The notes below the pieces were generated by a model. It searched no databases, was not told the origin of the DNA, and saw nothing but the letters and a program-made list of their open reading frames with translations. Positions 6,732 through 14,838 of a stretch of 64,000 bases of DNA are shown here, piece after piece; position 1 is the first letter of the stretch, and the number at the start of each line of letters is the position of its first letter. Source of the stretch: Amycolatopsis sp. CA-230715 (lineage in GTDB: Bacteria; Actinomycetota; Actinomycetes; Mycobacteriales; Pseudonocardiaceae); the NCBI RefSeq assembly GCF_018736145.1, contig NZ_CP059997.1, forward strand, positions 488,501-552,500, read 5' to 3'. A program made the translations under genes and the position numbers.

Positions 6732-7814
6732 TCACCTGCTGGGAACCGGCGCGAGGGGTTCGCACCGCGGCGCGAGGTCGTAGGCCGCGGCGAGCGCGGG
6801 CTCGCCCCTGACCACGCCGGGTAGATCCGGCCCGGCGGGCTTGACCGTGACGAGTACCGCGTGGATCTGCGTGGCCTTGGCCTCCAGCTGGTCGTTCGGC
6901 AGCGAGTCGAGATCGCCGAAGCGGCCCGGTCCCGGCGGGGGCAGCTTCGCCGTCGCGGCCCGCGCCGCGGCCAGGATGCTCGCCCGGTGGTCGTCGGCCG
7001 CCTTGAGTCCGAGGGGCGCCAGCGGATCCAGCTGGTCCACCACCTGGCTGACCAGTACGCCCGCCGTGGAAAGGTAGCCGCTCAGCTGCGATCGGGCGAG
7101 GTCGGCGAACCGCGGATCGCCGGTCGCCGCGCTGTCCGGGGGATCCTTCCGCAGTGCGGCCAGCGTCTTGGTGCCCGCGCACATGCCGTCGGACCAGCCG
7201 ACCATGGCCCGGGTCGGCTCGGACGCCGAGGGCTGGTCCGGCCGCCGCACCGGGGCGCAGGGGGGCGCGAGGTTGTAGGAGGCGATCAGCCCCGGTGTCG
7301 CTCCGGCCAGCGCGGCCAGCCTGGGCACCTGCGGTTCGATCGCGTCGATCTCGGCGGAAGCCTGCTTCGCCTTCGCGACTTTCTGCTCGTCCGAGCCGCT
7401 CGCGAGCGCCGGGTCGCCGAGCGCCGGCAGCCGCGTCACGGTCCCGTCGAGGGTCTTCACCAGCTCGTCGGTGAACGCGTCGGCCGCGGCGACTCCCGAC
7501 TTCGCGACGGCCTTGAGGTTCTTCGACGCGGCTCCGACATCCCTGGCGATCTGGTCGAGGTAGCCGATCGCCGCGTAGCCCGCCATCATCGGATTGCCCT
7601 GGCGCATCAGCGCTTCGGCCGAGTTGCCCTTCTCGCGGAAGCCGTCGACCGAGGCGGTGGCCGCGCACAGTGCGCCGGACCACCCGACCAGAGCCCGCGT
7701 CGCCGGGGCGGCGGCTGGCGGAGCGGCGGGTGGCGGCTCCGGCGCCGAACATCCCACCAGTGCCAAGCCCAGCCCGAGCAGCGAAGCCGTCCGCCACCGC
7801 GATCCACCCTGCAT
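6732..7814 (-). CDS. Lipoprotein with two tandem ~148-residue homologous domains
   Basis: The 360-residue product begins at ATG 7814 behind GGGGAGGG. Residues 1-22 form a lipoprotein signal (basic start, hydrophobic core, lipobox LVGC with Cys22), so it should be anchored on the outer face of the membrane. After a Pro/Ala linker the sequence repeats itself. Repeat 1 (~41-187) opens ALVGWSGALCAAT and closes SYNLAPPC; repeat 2 (~203-351) opens AMVGWSDGMCAGT and closes AYDLAPRC. Each repeat has one Cys near its start and one at its end, suggesting a disulphide per domain. I do not recognise the family and propose no activity. Upstream is a -10 with an overlapping dyad. Confidence 0.8.
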   Translation of the reverse strand: MQGGSRWRTASLLGLGLALVGCSAPEPPPAAPPAAAPATRALVGWSGALCAATASVDGFREKGNSAEALMRQGNPMMAGYAAIGYLDQIARDVGAASKNLKAVAKSGVAAADAFTDELVKTLDGTVTRLPALGDPALASGSDEQKVAKAKQASAEIDAIEPQVPRLAALAGATPGLIASYNLAPPCAPVRRPDQPSASEPTRAMVGWSDGMCAGTKTLAALRKDPPDSAATGDPRFADLARSQLSGYLSTAGVLVSQVVDQLDPLAPLGLKAADDHRASILAAARAATAKLPPPGPGRFGDLDSLPNDQLEAKATQIHAVLVTVKPAGPDLPGVVRGEPALAAAYDLAPRCEPLAPVPSR

Positions 7815-7831
7815 CGGCCCTCCCCTTCGAT

Positions 7832-7848
7832 CCGTGCCGAGCACGGTA
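7832..7848 (-). promoter_or_regulatory. -10 element with adjoining dyad upstream of the duplicated lipoprotein
   Basis: On the minus strand TACCGT (7848-7843) fits a -10 hexamer. The perfect dyad CCGTGC-CGA-GCACGG (7832-7846) overlaps its downstream half and the predicted transcription start, about 20 nt before ATG 7814. It could be an operator or a 5'-end hairpin of the mRNA. Confidence 0.4.
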
Positions 7849-7960
7849 GGGCGAGCACGCCGGGAGCAGTCCCCGATGACCGGCGGAAGTCGCCGTGAGT
7901 CCACAAGCGACAGCCAAGCCGATTTTCGGCGTTTCGGGTACGAAGGCCGCGATCACGCCC

Positions 7961-7991
7961 TACACTGTGACATCCAAAGTCAAAATGTCAC
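7961..7991 (+). promoter_or_regulatory. Promoter and dyad upstream of the 8.0-kb lipoprotein gene
   Basis: TACACT (7961-7966) fits a -10. It is directly followed by the inverted repeat GTGACAT (7967-7973) and ATGTCAC (7985-7991), separated by 11 nt and centred near the expected transcription start. The segment is locally AT-rich compared with its surroundings. An operator overlapping +1 is the simplest reading. Confidence 0.45.
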
Positions 7992-8006
7992 TCGATCGGG
8001 GAAACC

Positions 8007-8708
8007 GTGCCGCCGAGAGCCCTCATCACCGCCGCCGCCTGCCTCGTCCTGCTGTGCGCGGCCTGCAAGCCCGATTCCGACGCCGGGTCCACCGGCTCGA
8101 CCGGTGCCGCCCCCGGCGACACGTCCTCGACGGAGAGCACCGAGGGCAAGTCCCGGTACACCGCGTTCGACCAGGTCCCCGGGCCGGTGCTCACCTGGGC
8201 GCCGATGACCGAACAGGGCCGCGGCGAACGGCTCGACGTGAAGGCGATGACCGCCGCGGTGCAGCCGGAGTTCCAGGTTGATACCCCCGGCCCCGGGAAA
8301 AAGTTCCTGGTGGTCTACGTCGCGGTGACTCCGGCGGACGGACCGGGCTTCCCCAAGCTGAACCTGCAGGAGTTGAACATCCGCTACCCCAACGCGAGCG
8401 CGAGCACCTGCTCGATCGAGGCACTGGCGCCGCAACTGGTGACGGGCTACTGCTACCGGCCGAGCAAACCGGCGCGGTACGAGCTGGTCCCGCTGGACAG
8501 CGACTGGGAGCACAAGGACCCGTGGATCCCGAACACGCTGAACACGCCGGTCGAAATGGGCAAGGGCTACGCGAGCGTCGGCACCTTCCCCATCCCCGAT
8601 ACCGTGACCGGCCCCTTCGAGCTGTGCGGCACCGGCGCCAAGGTCACCCAGGAAGGCCCGGAGCCGCCTGGCCCGTGCGTGCCGCTGAACCTCACGGCAC
8701 AGGGCTGA
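8007..8708 (+). CDS. Secreted lipoprotein of unknown function
   Basis: The product of 233 residues starts at GTG 8007 (upstream GGGGAAA may serve as ribosome-binding site). It carries a clear lipoprotein signal, ALITAAACLVLLCAAC, with the lipid-modified Cys at residue 20. A Ser/Thr/Gly-rich low-complexity linker (to ~47) leads to a soluble domain with four further Cys. That domain includes KKFLVVYVAVTPADG and LNIRYPNASASTC, a beta-rich pattern reminiscent of DUF4352/telokin-like extracellular domains, though I cannot assign it firmly. It probably sits on the outer face of the membrane. It is divergent from the other lipoprotein, with a promoter and dyad between them. Confidence 0.75.
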   Translation: MPPRALITAAACLVLLCAACKPDSDAGSTGSTGAAPGDTSSTESTEGKSRYTAFDQVPGPVLTWAPMTEQGRGERLDVKAMTAAVQPEFQVDTPGPGKKFLVVYVAVTPADGPGFPKLNLQELNIRYPNASASTCSIEALAPQLVTGYCYRPSKPARYELVPLDSDWEHKDPWIPNTLNTPVEMGKGYASVGTFPIPDTVTGPFELCGTGAKVTQEGPEPPGPCVPLNLTAQG

Positions 8709-8720
8709 CAAACCCCGGCC

Positions 8721-9164
8721 CTAAGCGGTTTTCGCGAGTTCTACGGCGCGGCGCATGGTGTCGCGGGCGCGCTTGCGGTCGCCCGCGATGTCGTAGGCGT
8801 AGGCGAGGCGGTACCAGTACCGCCAGTCGTCGGGGTGCGCTTCGAGTTCGGCCTTGCGCTCGTCGAACCAGGCGTCGGCGGCCTTGCGGTCCACCCGGCC
8901 CGACGGCATGCGCGGCAGGTCCTCGACGTCGGGCAGCCCGCCCTCGGCCTCGAGGCTGCGCGCGAGCCGCTGGATCCTGGTACCGGAGCGCCACGTGGCG
9001 ACGATCATCCAGGCGCCGAGCACCGGCAGCACCATGACGCCGACGCCCAGCAGGATCCCCGAGGTCTCGCCGCTGCGGAACAACGCGATCGCCCGGTCCG
9101 CGAGCATCACGATGTAGAGCACCAGCGCGGCGGTCAGCACCAGCGCGAGGTTGCGGGCCCTCAT
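8721..9164 (-). CDS. Membrane-anchored TPR-like protein
   Basis: The 147-residue product has two N-terminal membrane helices (NLALVLTAALVLYIVML and GILLGVGVMVLPVLGAWMIV). A soluble C-terminal part follows, containing WRYWYRLAYAYDIAGDRKRARDTMRRAV in two stretches, which resembles one to two TPR units. The start ATG 9164 overlaps the dapB stop in ATGA, so it is the last gene of the M16 peptidase-dapB operon. A scaffold or chaperone-like role at the membrane is plausible from the TPR character alone; the function is unknown. Confidence 0.7.
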   Translation of the reverse strand: MRARNLALVLTAALVLYIVMLADRAIALFRSGETSGILLGVGVMVLPVLGAWMIVATWRSGTRIQRLARSLEAEGGLPDVEDLPRMPSGRVDRKAADAWFDERKAELEAHPDDWRYWYRLAYAYDIAGDRKRARDTMRRAVELAKTA

Positions 9165-9937
9165 AGCTCGAGCACGTTCTCCAGGCCGATCGTCAGCCCG
9201 GGGCGCTTCGGCACGGTGCGGACGCCGAGCAGCACGCCCGGCATGAACGACGCGCGGTCCGTCGAGTCGTGGCGGATCGTCAGCGTCTCGCCGTCGGCAC
9301 CGAACAGGATCTCCTCGTGCGCGACGAGACCGGGCAGGCGCACGGAATGCACCGCCACGCCGTCGATCGCGGCGCCGCGCGCACCGTCCAATTCGGACGT
9401 CGTCGCGTCGGGACCCGGTTTGAGCCCCGCCGCCGACCTGGCCTCGCCGATCAGCTTCGCGGTGTGCGCCGCCGTACCAGAGGGTGCGTCGGCTTTACGA
9501 TTGTGGTGCAGCTCGATGATCTCGGCCGATTCGTAGAACCGGGCGGCCTGCTGGGCGAACCGCATCGCGAGCACCGCGCCGAGCGCGAAGTTGGGTGCGA
9601 TCAATACACCCAGTTCGGGTTTCGCCTCGAGCCAGCCGCGTAGCGTCGCGAGGCGTTCCTGGGTGAACCCGGTGGTGCCGACGACCGCGTGGATGCCGCG
9701 GTCCACGGCGAACCGCAGGTTGTCCATCACCACGTCGGGATGGGTGAAGTCGATGACCACCTCGGCGCCGGCGTCGGCGATCTCGAACACCGAATCCCCG
9801 GCGTCGACCATCGCGACGACCTCGAGATCGGGGCTGGCTTCCACGGCCTTGACGGCCTGTGCGCCCATCCGGCCCCTGGCACCGAGCACACCGACCCGGC
9901 GGGGCTTGTCCTCGCCGCGCTGAAGGTCTTCGGTCAC
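9161..9937 (-). CDS. dapB: 4-hydroxy-tetrahydrodipicolinate reductase
   Basis: DapB reduces 4-hydroxy-tetrahydrodipicolinate with NAD(P)H in the diaminopimelate/lysine pathway, supplying peptidoglycan precursors. The 258-residue product shows the Rossmann motif GVLGARGRMGAQ near the N-terminus, VVGTTGFT, and the active-site block HHNRKADAPSGTA. GTG 9937 is chosen because it overlaps the stop of the upstream M16 peptidase (GTGA); it leaves a ~15-residue extension before the first strand. The downstream TPR-like gene overlaps its stop in ATGA. The M16-dapB neighbourhood also occurs in mycobacteria. Confidence 0.95.
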   Translation of the reverse strand: MTEDLQRGEDKPRRVGVLGARGRMGAQAVKAVEASPDLEVVAMVDAGDSVFEIADAGAEVVIDFTHPDVVMDNLRFAVDRGIHAVVGTTGFTQERLATLRGWLEAKPELGVLIAPNFALGAVLAMRFAQQAARFYESAEIIELHHNRKADAPSGTAAHTAKLIGEARSAAGLKPGPDATTSELDGARGAAIDGVAVHSVRLPGLVAHEEILFGADGETLTIRHDSTDRASFMPGVLLGVRTVPKRPGLTIGLENVLEL

Positions 9938-11310
9938 GCGATCACCTCGTGCAGATCGTCGGGAAGGTCGTCGTCGTGAGCGTACGGGCCGACCACGGCC
10001 GCGGCGGACACGGCCACCCCGGTTTCCCCGCGGGGCCTGCGCAGCAGCGCTTTCGCGAGCGCGGCGACCTCGTCCGCGGTCACCGCGTCGATCCTGGCCA
10101 CCGTTTCGTCGACGCCGTGGTAGTCGCCGTAGTTGAGCTCCTGCTTGCCGATACGGGACATCCGGGACGCGCTGTCCTCCAGTCCCAGCACCAAACCGCC
10201 GCGCAGCTGCCCCTTCGCGCGCGCGACCTCGGCGTCCGAGAGGCCCTCGCGGGCGACGTCGGCGAGCACGTCGGTCAGGACGCCGGTGACCTCGCCGAGC
10301 CGGTCCGGCTGGCAGCCCGCGTACACCGACAGGTGACCGACGTCGGCGTAGCTCGCGACCGACGAGTACACCTGGTACGCCAGCCCGCGGCGTTCGCGGA
10401 CCTCCTGGAACAGCCGGGAACTCATCCCGCCGCCGAGCGCCGCGTTCAGCACGCTCAGGGTGTAGCGCCGGGGATCGTGCCGCGACAGCGCGCGCATCCC
10501 GAGCATGACGTGCGCCTGCTCGGTGTCGTCGGTGTGCAGCACCAGCTTGCCGCCGCCGTTCAGCCTCGCCCTGCCCGCGCGCGGCGGCACCGGGGTGTCC
10601 ACACCGGACAGCCGAGCGCCGAGTGCCTTGCGCACCAGGCGAAGCACCTGGGTGTGCTCGACGTTCCCGGCGACCGCGAGCACCATCCTCGGCTGCGTGT
10701 AGCGGGTGCGGTAGAAGCGCCGCAGCGCCGTGGCGGCCATGCCCTCGATCGAGGCTTCGGTGCCCAGCACCGGGCGCCCGAGCGGATGCGTGCCCATCAC
10801 CGCGCCGACGAAGTTCTCGTGCAGCAGGTCTTCCGGGTCGTCGTCGCGCATCGCGATCTCTTCGAGCACGACCCTGCGCTCGGTGTCCACATCGGACGGT
10901 TCGCACAGCGCGTCGAACACGACGTCGGTCACCAGGTCGACCGCGAGCGGGAGATCGGCGTCGAGCACCTGCGCGTAGTAGCAGGTGTGCTCCTTGGCGG
11001 TGAACGCGTTGAACTCGCCGCCGACCGCGTCGATCTCCTCGGCGATCTGCGTCGCGCTGCGCTTGCCGGTGCCCTTGAACAGAAGGTGTTCGAGGTAGTG
11101 CGCCGCCCCGGCGACCGCGGGCTGCTCGTCGCGCGAGCCGACGCCGACCCACAGCCCCACGGTGGCCGATCTCGACGCGGGCACGTGCTCGGTGACCACG
11201 CGGAGCCCGCCGGCCAGCACCGTCCGCTTCACCACCGCACCGTCCGAAGTGGACTCTAACGTGCGGGTGCTGCCCGCGGGCTGCTCGTGCCCGGAAACCT
11301 GACGCGCCAT
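9934..11310 (-). CDS. M16-family zinc metallopeptidase (pitrilysin/PepR-like)
   Basis: The 458-residue protein has the inverted zinc motif HxxEH as HYLEH at residues 71-75. The downstream acidic segment LEEIAMRDDDPEDLLHE supplies the third ligand region, and the inactive second half contains GGGMSSRLFQEVRERRGLAYQVYS, typical of M16B enzymes. It should degrade or process peptides in the cytoplasm. It is the first gene of the M16-dapB-TPR operon and lies downstream of pnp, separated by a strong hairpin terminator. ATG 11310 has a weak AGGA ribosome-binding site. Confidence 0.93.
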   Translation of the reverse strand: MARQVSGHEQPAGSTRTLESTSDGAVVKRTVLAGGLRVVTEHVPASRSATVGLWVGVGSRDEQPAVAGAAHYLEHLLFKGTGKRSATQIAEEIDAVGGEFNAFTAKEHTCYYAQVLDADLPLAVDLVTDVVFDALCEPSDVDTERRVVLEEIAMRDDDPEDLLHENFVGAVMGTHPLGRPVLGTEASIEGMAATALRRFYRTRYTQPRMVLAVAGNVEHTQVLRLVRKALGARLSGVDTPVPPRAGRARLNGGGKLVLHTDDTEQAHVMLGMRALSRHDPRRYTLSVLNAALGGGMSSRLFQEVRERRGLAYQVYSSVASYADVGHLSVYAGCQPDRLGEVTGVLTDVLADVAREGLSDAEVARAKGQLRGGLVLGLEDSASRMSRIGKQELNYGDYHGVDETVARIDAVTADEVAALAKALLRRPRGETGVAVSAAAVVGPYAHDDDLPDDLHEVIA

Positions 11311-11336
11311 GGGGTCCTAACTCACGTACCGACCGA

Positions 11337-11379
11337 GAAGGCCTCCCGCGCGGCGAAAACACGCGCGCGGGAGGCCTTC
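11337..11379 (-). terminator. Terminator of pnp (16-bp perfect stem)
   Basis: GAAGGCCTCCCGCGCG (11337-11352) and its exact complement (11364-11379) flank an 11-nt loop containing GAAAACA. It lies 24 nt past the pnp stop and 26 nt before the M16 start. There is no U-run, so this is an I-shaped terminator; it separates pnp from the M16-dapB unit. Confidence 0.85.
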
Positions 11380-11403
11380 GCGGAACTGCTGTCCTGTTCG
11401 GAC

Positions 11404-13659
11404 TTACTTGGCTTCGGCCTTCTCGGCGTCGTCGGTCTTCGGCGCGTCACCCTCGGCGGGCTTCGCGTCCTCGTCGGCCACGACGATCAGGCTGATCTTG
11501 CCGCGGTTGTCGATGTCGGCGATCTCCACGCGCAGCTTGTCGCCGACGTTCACCACGTCCTCGACCTTGCCGATGCGCTTGCCGTTGCCCAGCTTGGAGA
11601 TGTGCACCAGGCCGTCCTTGCCCGGCAGCAGCGAGACGAACGCGCCGAACGCGGCCGTCTTCACCACGGTGCCGAGGAACCGCTCGCCGACCTTCGGCAG
11701 CTGCGGGTTGGCGATCGCGTTGATCTTGTCGATCGCCGCGTCCGCCGACGGGCCGTCCGCCGCGCCGACGTAGATCGTGCCGTCGTCCTCGATCGAGATG
11801 TCGGCGCCGGTCTCCTCGGTGATCGAGTTGATCATCTTGCCCTTCGGCCCGATGACCTCGCCGATCTTGTCGACCGGGATCTTCACGCTCGTCACGCGCG
11901 GCGCGAACGGGCTCATCTCGTCGGGGCCGTCGATCGCCTCGGCGATCACCTCGAGGATGGTGTGCCTGGCGTCCTTCGCCTGGTTCAGCGCGGCGGCGAG
12001 CACCTCGGACGGGATGCCGTCGAGCTTGGTGTCCAGCTGCAGCGCGGTGATCAGGTCCTTGGTGCCCGCGACCTTGAAGTCCATGTCGCCCAAGGCGTCC
12101 TCGGCACCGAGGATGTCGGTGAGCGCCACGTAGCGGGTCTCGCCGTCGACCTCGTCGGAGACCAGGCCCATCGCGATGCCCGCGACCGGTGCCTTCAGCG
12201 GCACGCCCGCGTTGTACAGGCCCATGGTGGACGCGCAGACCGAGCCCATCGAGGTGGACCCGTTCGACCCGAGCGCCTCGGACACCTGGCGGATCGCGTA
12301 CGGGAACTCGTCCCGCTTCGGCAGCACCGGCACCAGCGCGCGCTCGGCGAGCATGCCGTGGCCGATCTCGCGCCGCTTCGGCGAACCGACGCGGCCGGTC
12401 TCGCCGGTGGAGAACGGCGGGAAGTTGTAGTGGTGCAGGTACCGCTTCGTCGTCTCCGGGGACAGCGAGTCGATCTGCTGCTCCATGCGCAGCATGTTCA
12501 GCGTGGTGACGCCCAGGATCTGGGTCTCGCCGCGCTCGAACAGCGCCGAGCCGTGCGCGCGCGGGATGACCGCGACCTCGGCCGAGAGCTGGCGGATGTC
12601 GGTCAGGCCGCGGCCGTCCATCCGGATCTTCTCGGTGAGCACGCGCTGGCGCATGATCTTCTTCGTCAGGGCCTTGAACGCCCCGCCGATCTCCTTGTCA
12701 CGGCCTTCGAAGGCTTCGCCTTCGCCGAGGCCGACCTTCTCCAGCACGGCGGCCTTGACCTGGTCGGTCGCGGTGTCGCGGTCCTGCTTGCCGGGGATCT
12801 GCAACGCCTTGGCCAGGTCGTCGCTGGCGATCGCCGCGACGGCCTCGTAGACGTCCTGCTCGTAGGCCGGGTACAGCGGGAACTCGCCGGTTGGCTTCGC
12901 GGCCTCGGCGGCGAGGCGCTGCTGCGCCTCGCACAGCACCTTGATGAACGGCTTGGCGGCTTCGAGGCCCTCGGCGACGGACACCTCGTTGGGCGCCTTC
13001 GAGCCCGCGGCGATCAGGTCGAGCGTGTGCTCGGTGCCCTCGGCCTCGACCATCATGATCGCGACGTCATCGCCCACGATGCGCCCCGCGACGACCATGT
13101 TGAACGTCGCCTTCTCCAGCTGCGACCAGGTCGGGAACGCGACCCACTGGTCCTCGATCAGCGCGACGCGCACGCCGCCGACCGGGCCGGAGAACGGCAG
13201 GCCCGCGATCTGCGTCGACGCCGAGGCGGCGTTGATCGCGAGCACGTCGTACGGGTCCTCGGGGTTGAGGCTCTGCACGGTGATGACGACCTGGATCTCG
13301 TTGCGGAGACCGTCGGCGAACGACGGGCGCAGCGGGCGGTCGATCAGGCGGCAGGTGAGGATCGCGTCGGTGGACGGGCGGCCCTCGCGGCGGAAGAACG
13401 CGCCAGGGATGCGGCCCGCGGCGTACATGCGCTCTTCGACGTCCACGGTCAGCGGGAAGAAGTCGAAGTGCTCCTTCGGGTGCTTCGACGCCGTGGTCGC
13501 CGACAGCAGCATGGTCTCTTCGTCCAGATATGCGACGACGGCGCCGGCGGCCTGCTTGGCCAGCCTGCCGGTTTCGAAGCGGACGGTGCGGGTGCCGAAC
13601 CGGCCGTTGTCGAGCACGGCTTCGGTTTCGTGCACGGTGACTCCGGTGGAGTCGGTCAT
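11404..13659 (-). CDS. pnp: Polyribonucleotide nucleotidyltransferase (PNPase)
   Basis: PNPase phosphorolytically degrades RNA from the 3' end and can add tails; in actinobacteria it is a main RNA-decay enzyme. The 751-residue product has two RNase PH-like cores (GGRIPGAFFRREGRPS type blocks as AAGRIPGAFFRREGRPSTDA; second core FSTGETGRVGSPKRREIGHG). These are followed by a KH domain with GxxG as IGPKGK and a C-terminal S1 domain (GTVVKTAAFGAFVSLLPGKDG) with an acidic tail. ATG 13659 follows GAGGAG. It lies behind rpsO, separated by a hairpin and a structured leader, and is ended by a strong terminator. Confidence 0.97.
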   Translation of the reverse strand: MTDSTGVTVHETEAVLDNGRFGTRTVRFETGRLAKQAAGAVVAYLDEETMLLSATTASKHPKEHFDFFPLTVDVEERMYAAGRIPGAFFRREGRPSTDAILTCRLIDRPLRPSFADGLRNEIQVVITVQSLNPEDPYDVLAINAASASTQIAGLPFSGPVGGVRVALIEDQWVAFPTWSQLEKATFNMVVAGRIVGDDVAIMMVEAEGTEHTLDLIAAGSKAPNEVSVAEGLEAAKPFIKVLCEAQQRLAAEAAKPTGEFPLYPAYEQDVYEAVAAIASDDLAKALQIPGKQDRDTATDQVKAAVLEKVGLGEGEAFEGRDKEIGGAFKALTKKIMRQRVLTEKIRMDGRGLTDIRQLSAEVAVIPRAHGSALFERGETQILGVTTLNMLRMEQQIDSLSPETTKRYLHHYNFPPFSTGETGRVGSPKRREIGHGMLAERALVPVLPKRDEFPYAIRQVSEALGSNGSTSMGSVCASTMGLYNAGVPLKAPVAGIAMGLVSDEVDGETRYVALTDILGAEDALGDMDFKVAGTKDLITALQLDTKLDGIPSEVLAAALNQAKDARHTILEVIAEAIDGPDEMSPFAPRVTSVKIPVDKIGEVIGPKGKMINSITEETGADISIEDDGTIYVGAADGPSADAAIDKINAIANPQLPKVGERFLGTVVKTAAFGAFVSLLPGKDGLVHISKLGNGKRIGKVEDVVNVGDKLRVEIADIDNRGKISLIVVADEDAKPAEGDAPKTDDAEKAEAK

Positions 13660-13664
13660 AGGGT

Positions 13665-13790
13665 GTTTCTCCTCTTTTTCTCTGCGGTCGCGCCGGGGTG
13701 CCAGCCCTTGGCTACCCCACGCCCGAGAGTGAGGCCGGTCTTCGATCGAAGCCCCCGGGACCTCTCCCGGGAACCACTACCGAGGACCGG
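13665..13790 (-). promoter_or_regulatory. Structured pnp 5' leader (Actino-pnp motif candidate)
   Basis: The 227-nt rpsO-pnp spacer can fold, on the minus strand, into several helices: CCCGGGA/TCCCGGG (~13755-13772), a GCTTCGATCGAAG palindrome beside it, and GGGGT-AGCC-AAG-GGCT-GGC-ACCCC (13718-13695) just before the ribosome-binding site. A conserved RNA named the Actino-pnp motif is described upstream of actinobacterial pnp genes. Position and architecture fit, but I could not run a covariance search. PNPase autoregulation through its leader is the likely role. Confidence 0.5.
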
Positions 13791-13844
13791 CGAACGTGTT
13801 CTCGTGACGCGACGCGCGACCGGTGTTTTCGGTCTTCTTTGTAC

Positions 13845-13879
13845 CGAGGGGGAGCGACCGTACCGGTCACTCCCCCTCG
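13845..13879 (-). terminator. rpsO terminator / pnp leader hairpin
   Basis: CGAGGGGGAG (13845-13854) pairs with CTCCCCCTCG (13870-13879), and an inner GACCG/CGGTC stem closes a TAC loop, making a very stable 15-bp structure 7 nt past the rpsO stop. It may be a partial terminator or an RNase III-type processing site between rpsO and pnp. Confidence 0.75.
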
Positions 13880-13886
13880 AAACGTG

Positions 13887-14156
13887 CTATCGGCGCAGGC
13901 CCAGGCGCTGGATCAGCGACCGGTAGCGCTCGATGTCCACCTTGGCCACATAGTTCAGCAGCCTGCGGCGGCGGCCGACCAGCAGCAGCAGGCCGCGACG
14001 CGAGTGGTGGTCGTGCTTGTGCGTCTTGAGGTGCTCGGTGAGGCCCGTGATCCGCTTGGTCAGCAGGGCGACCTGCGCCTCGGGCGATCCGGTGTCCGAG
14101 TCGTGCACGCCGTACTCGGTGAGGATCGACTTCTTCTCGTCGGTGGACAGCGCCAC
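13887..14156 (-). CDS. rpsO: 30S ribosomal protein S15
   Basis: S15 is a primary 16S rRNA-binding protein of the 30S platform. The 89-residue product has the usual length and conserved blocks: HDSDTGSPEAQVALLTKRI, TEHLKTHKHDHHSRRGLL and the C-terminal VGRRRRLLNYV...RYRSLIQRLGLRR. GTG 14156 is preceded by AGGAGA at proper spacing and gives exactly the family length, so the longer frame upstream is not used. A strong hairpin follows, then pnp in the same direction. Confidence 0.98.
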   Translation of the reverse strand: MALSTDEKKSILTEYGVHDSDTGSPEAQVALLTKRITGLTEHLKTHKHDHHSRRGLLLLVGRRRRLLNYVAKVDIERYRSLIQRLGLRR

Positions 14157-14292
14157 GCTTACTCTCCTGTGTTCTGGTGATCGCGGCCGTGTGGCCGCGC
14201 CACCCGTCGGTGCCGTGCGGCCCGGACGGTGTCGCCCGCCGGGTGAGCCGGTCACGGCCGCCACGGACTGCAGCCGGACCCGGTTCGCAAGG

Positions 14293-14835
14293 TTACCAGC
14301 CGACTACCGGACCACCGCGCCCGGCGGTCAGCGGGAACCGCTCGACCTCGGTGTACACGGGCCCGCCCTGGCCGGGGTCACTGCGCAGGAGCACCACCTC
14401 GGTCACGGTCCACGACGCGCTTTCGTAACGCTGGAACCGCCGTGTCCATTCCGGGTCGACCCTGGTCTCCGCCCTGGCCACGGTCAGGTGCGGCACGTAG
14501 TCGCGCTCCGAACCGCCCGCCAGGGCCGCGAGCAGGTCGAGATCGCCTTCGCCGAGGTCCTCGACGCCGAGCCACAGCACTCTGCCGAAGGTGCCGGACC
14601 CGGCGAGCCGGACCGTCGGCCTGCGGCACTGCGCGAACACCGTGCGCAGCGTCTCCGCCCTGCCGTCCGGATCGCGCAGCGCGCCGTAGTAGGACAGCGT
14701 GACGTGCCACTGGTCCGGCGGGGACCACCGCAGGCCCTGCTGGAGCGAGCCGTACTCGGGGTACACCGCCAGCTCCGCCCGCAGCGGCACGGTGACGTCG
14801 AACGGCGGCAGGATCGCCGTGAAGTACGTGCTCAG
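14293..14835 (-). CDS. 2H phosphoesterase (LigT / 2'-5' RNA ligase-like), probable CTG start
   Basis: The protein has the two H-x-T motifs of the 2H phosphoesterase superfamily, HVTLSYYG and HLTVARAE, about 70 residues apart. It should act on cyclic phosphates or 2'-5' bonds in RNA or nucleotides. The first conventional start, GTG 14790, would remove the first beta strand. The in-frame residues upstream, TYFTAILPPFDV, match that strand (pattern FxAIxPP), and the only start-like codon before them is CTG 14835. The annotated start is therefore CTG, giving 180 residues, with AGG as a weak ribosome-binding site. The preceding HTH gene ends in the same frame 3 nt upstream, so the pair are likely co-translated. 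The CTG could also be a sequencing error for GTG. Confidence 0.7.
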   Translation of the reverse strand: MSTYFTAILPPFDVTVPLRAELAVYPEYGSLQQGLRWSPPDQWHVTLSYYGALRDPDGRAETLRTVFAQCRRPTVRLAGSGTFGRVLWLGVEDLGEGDLDLLAALAGGSERDYVPHLTVARAETRVDPEWTRRFQRYESASWTVTEVVLLRSDPGQGGPVYTEVERFPLTAGRGGPVVGW

Positions 14836-14838
14836 GGC

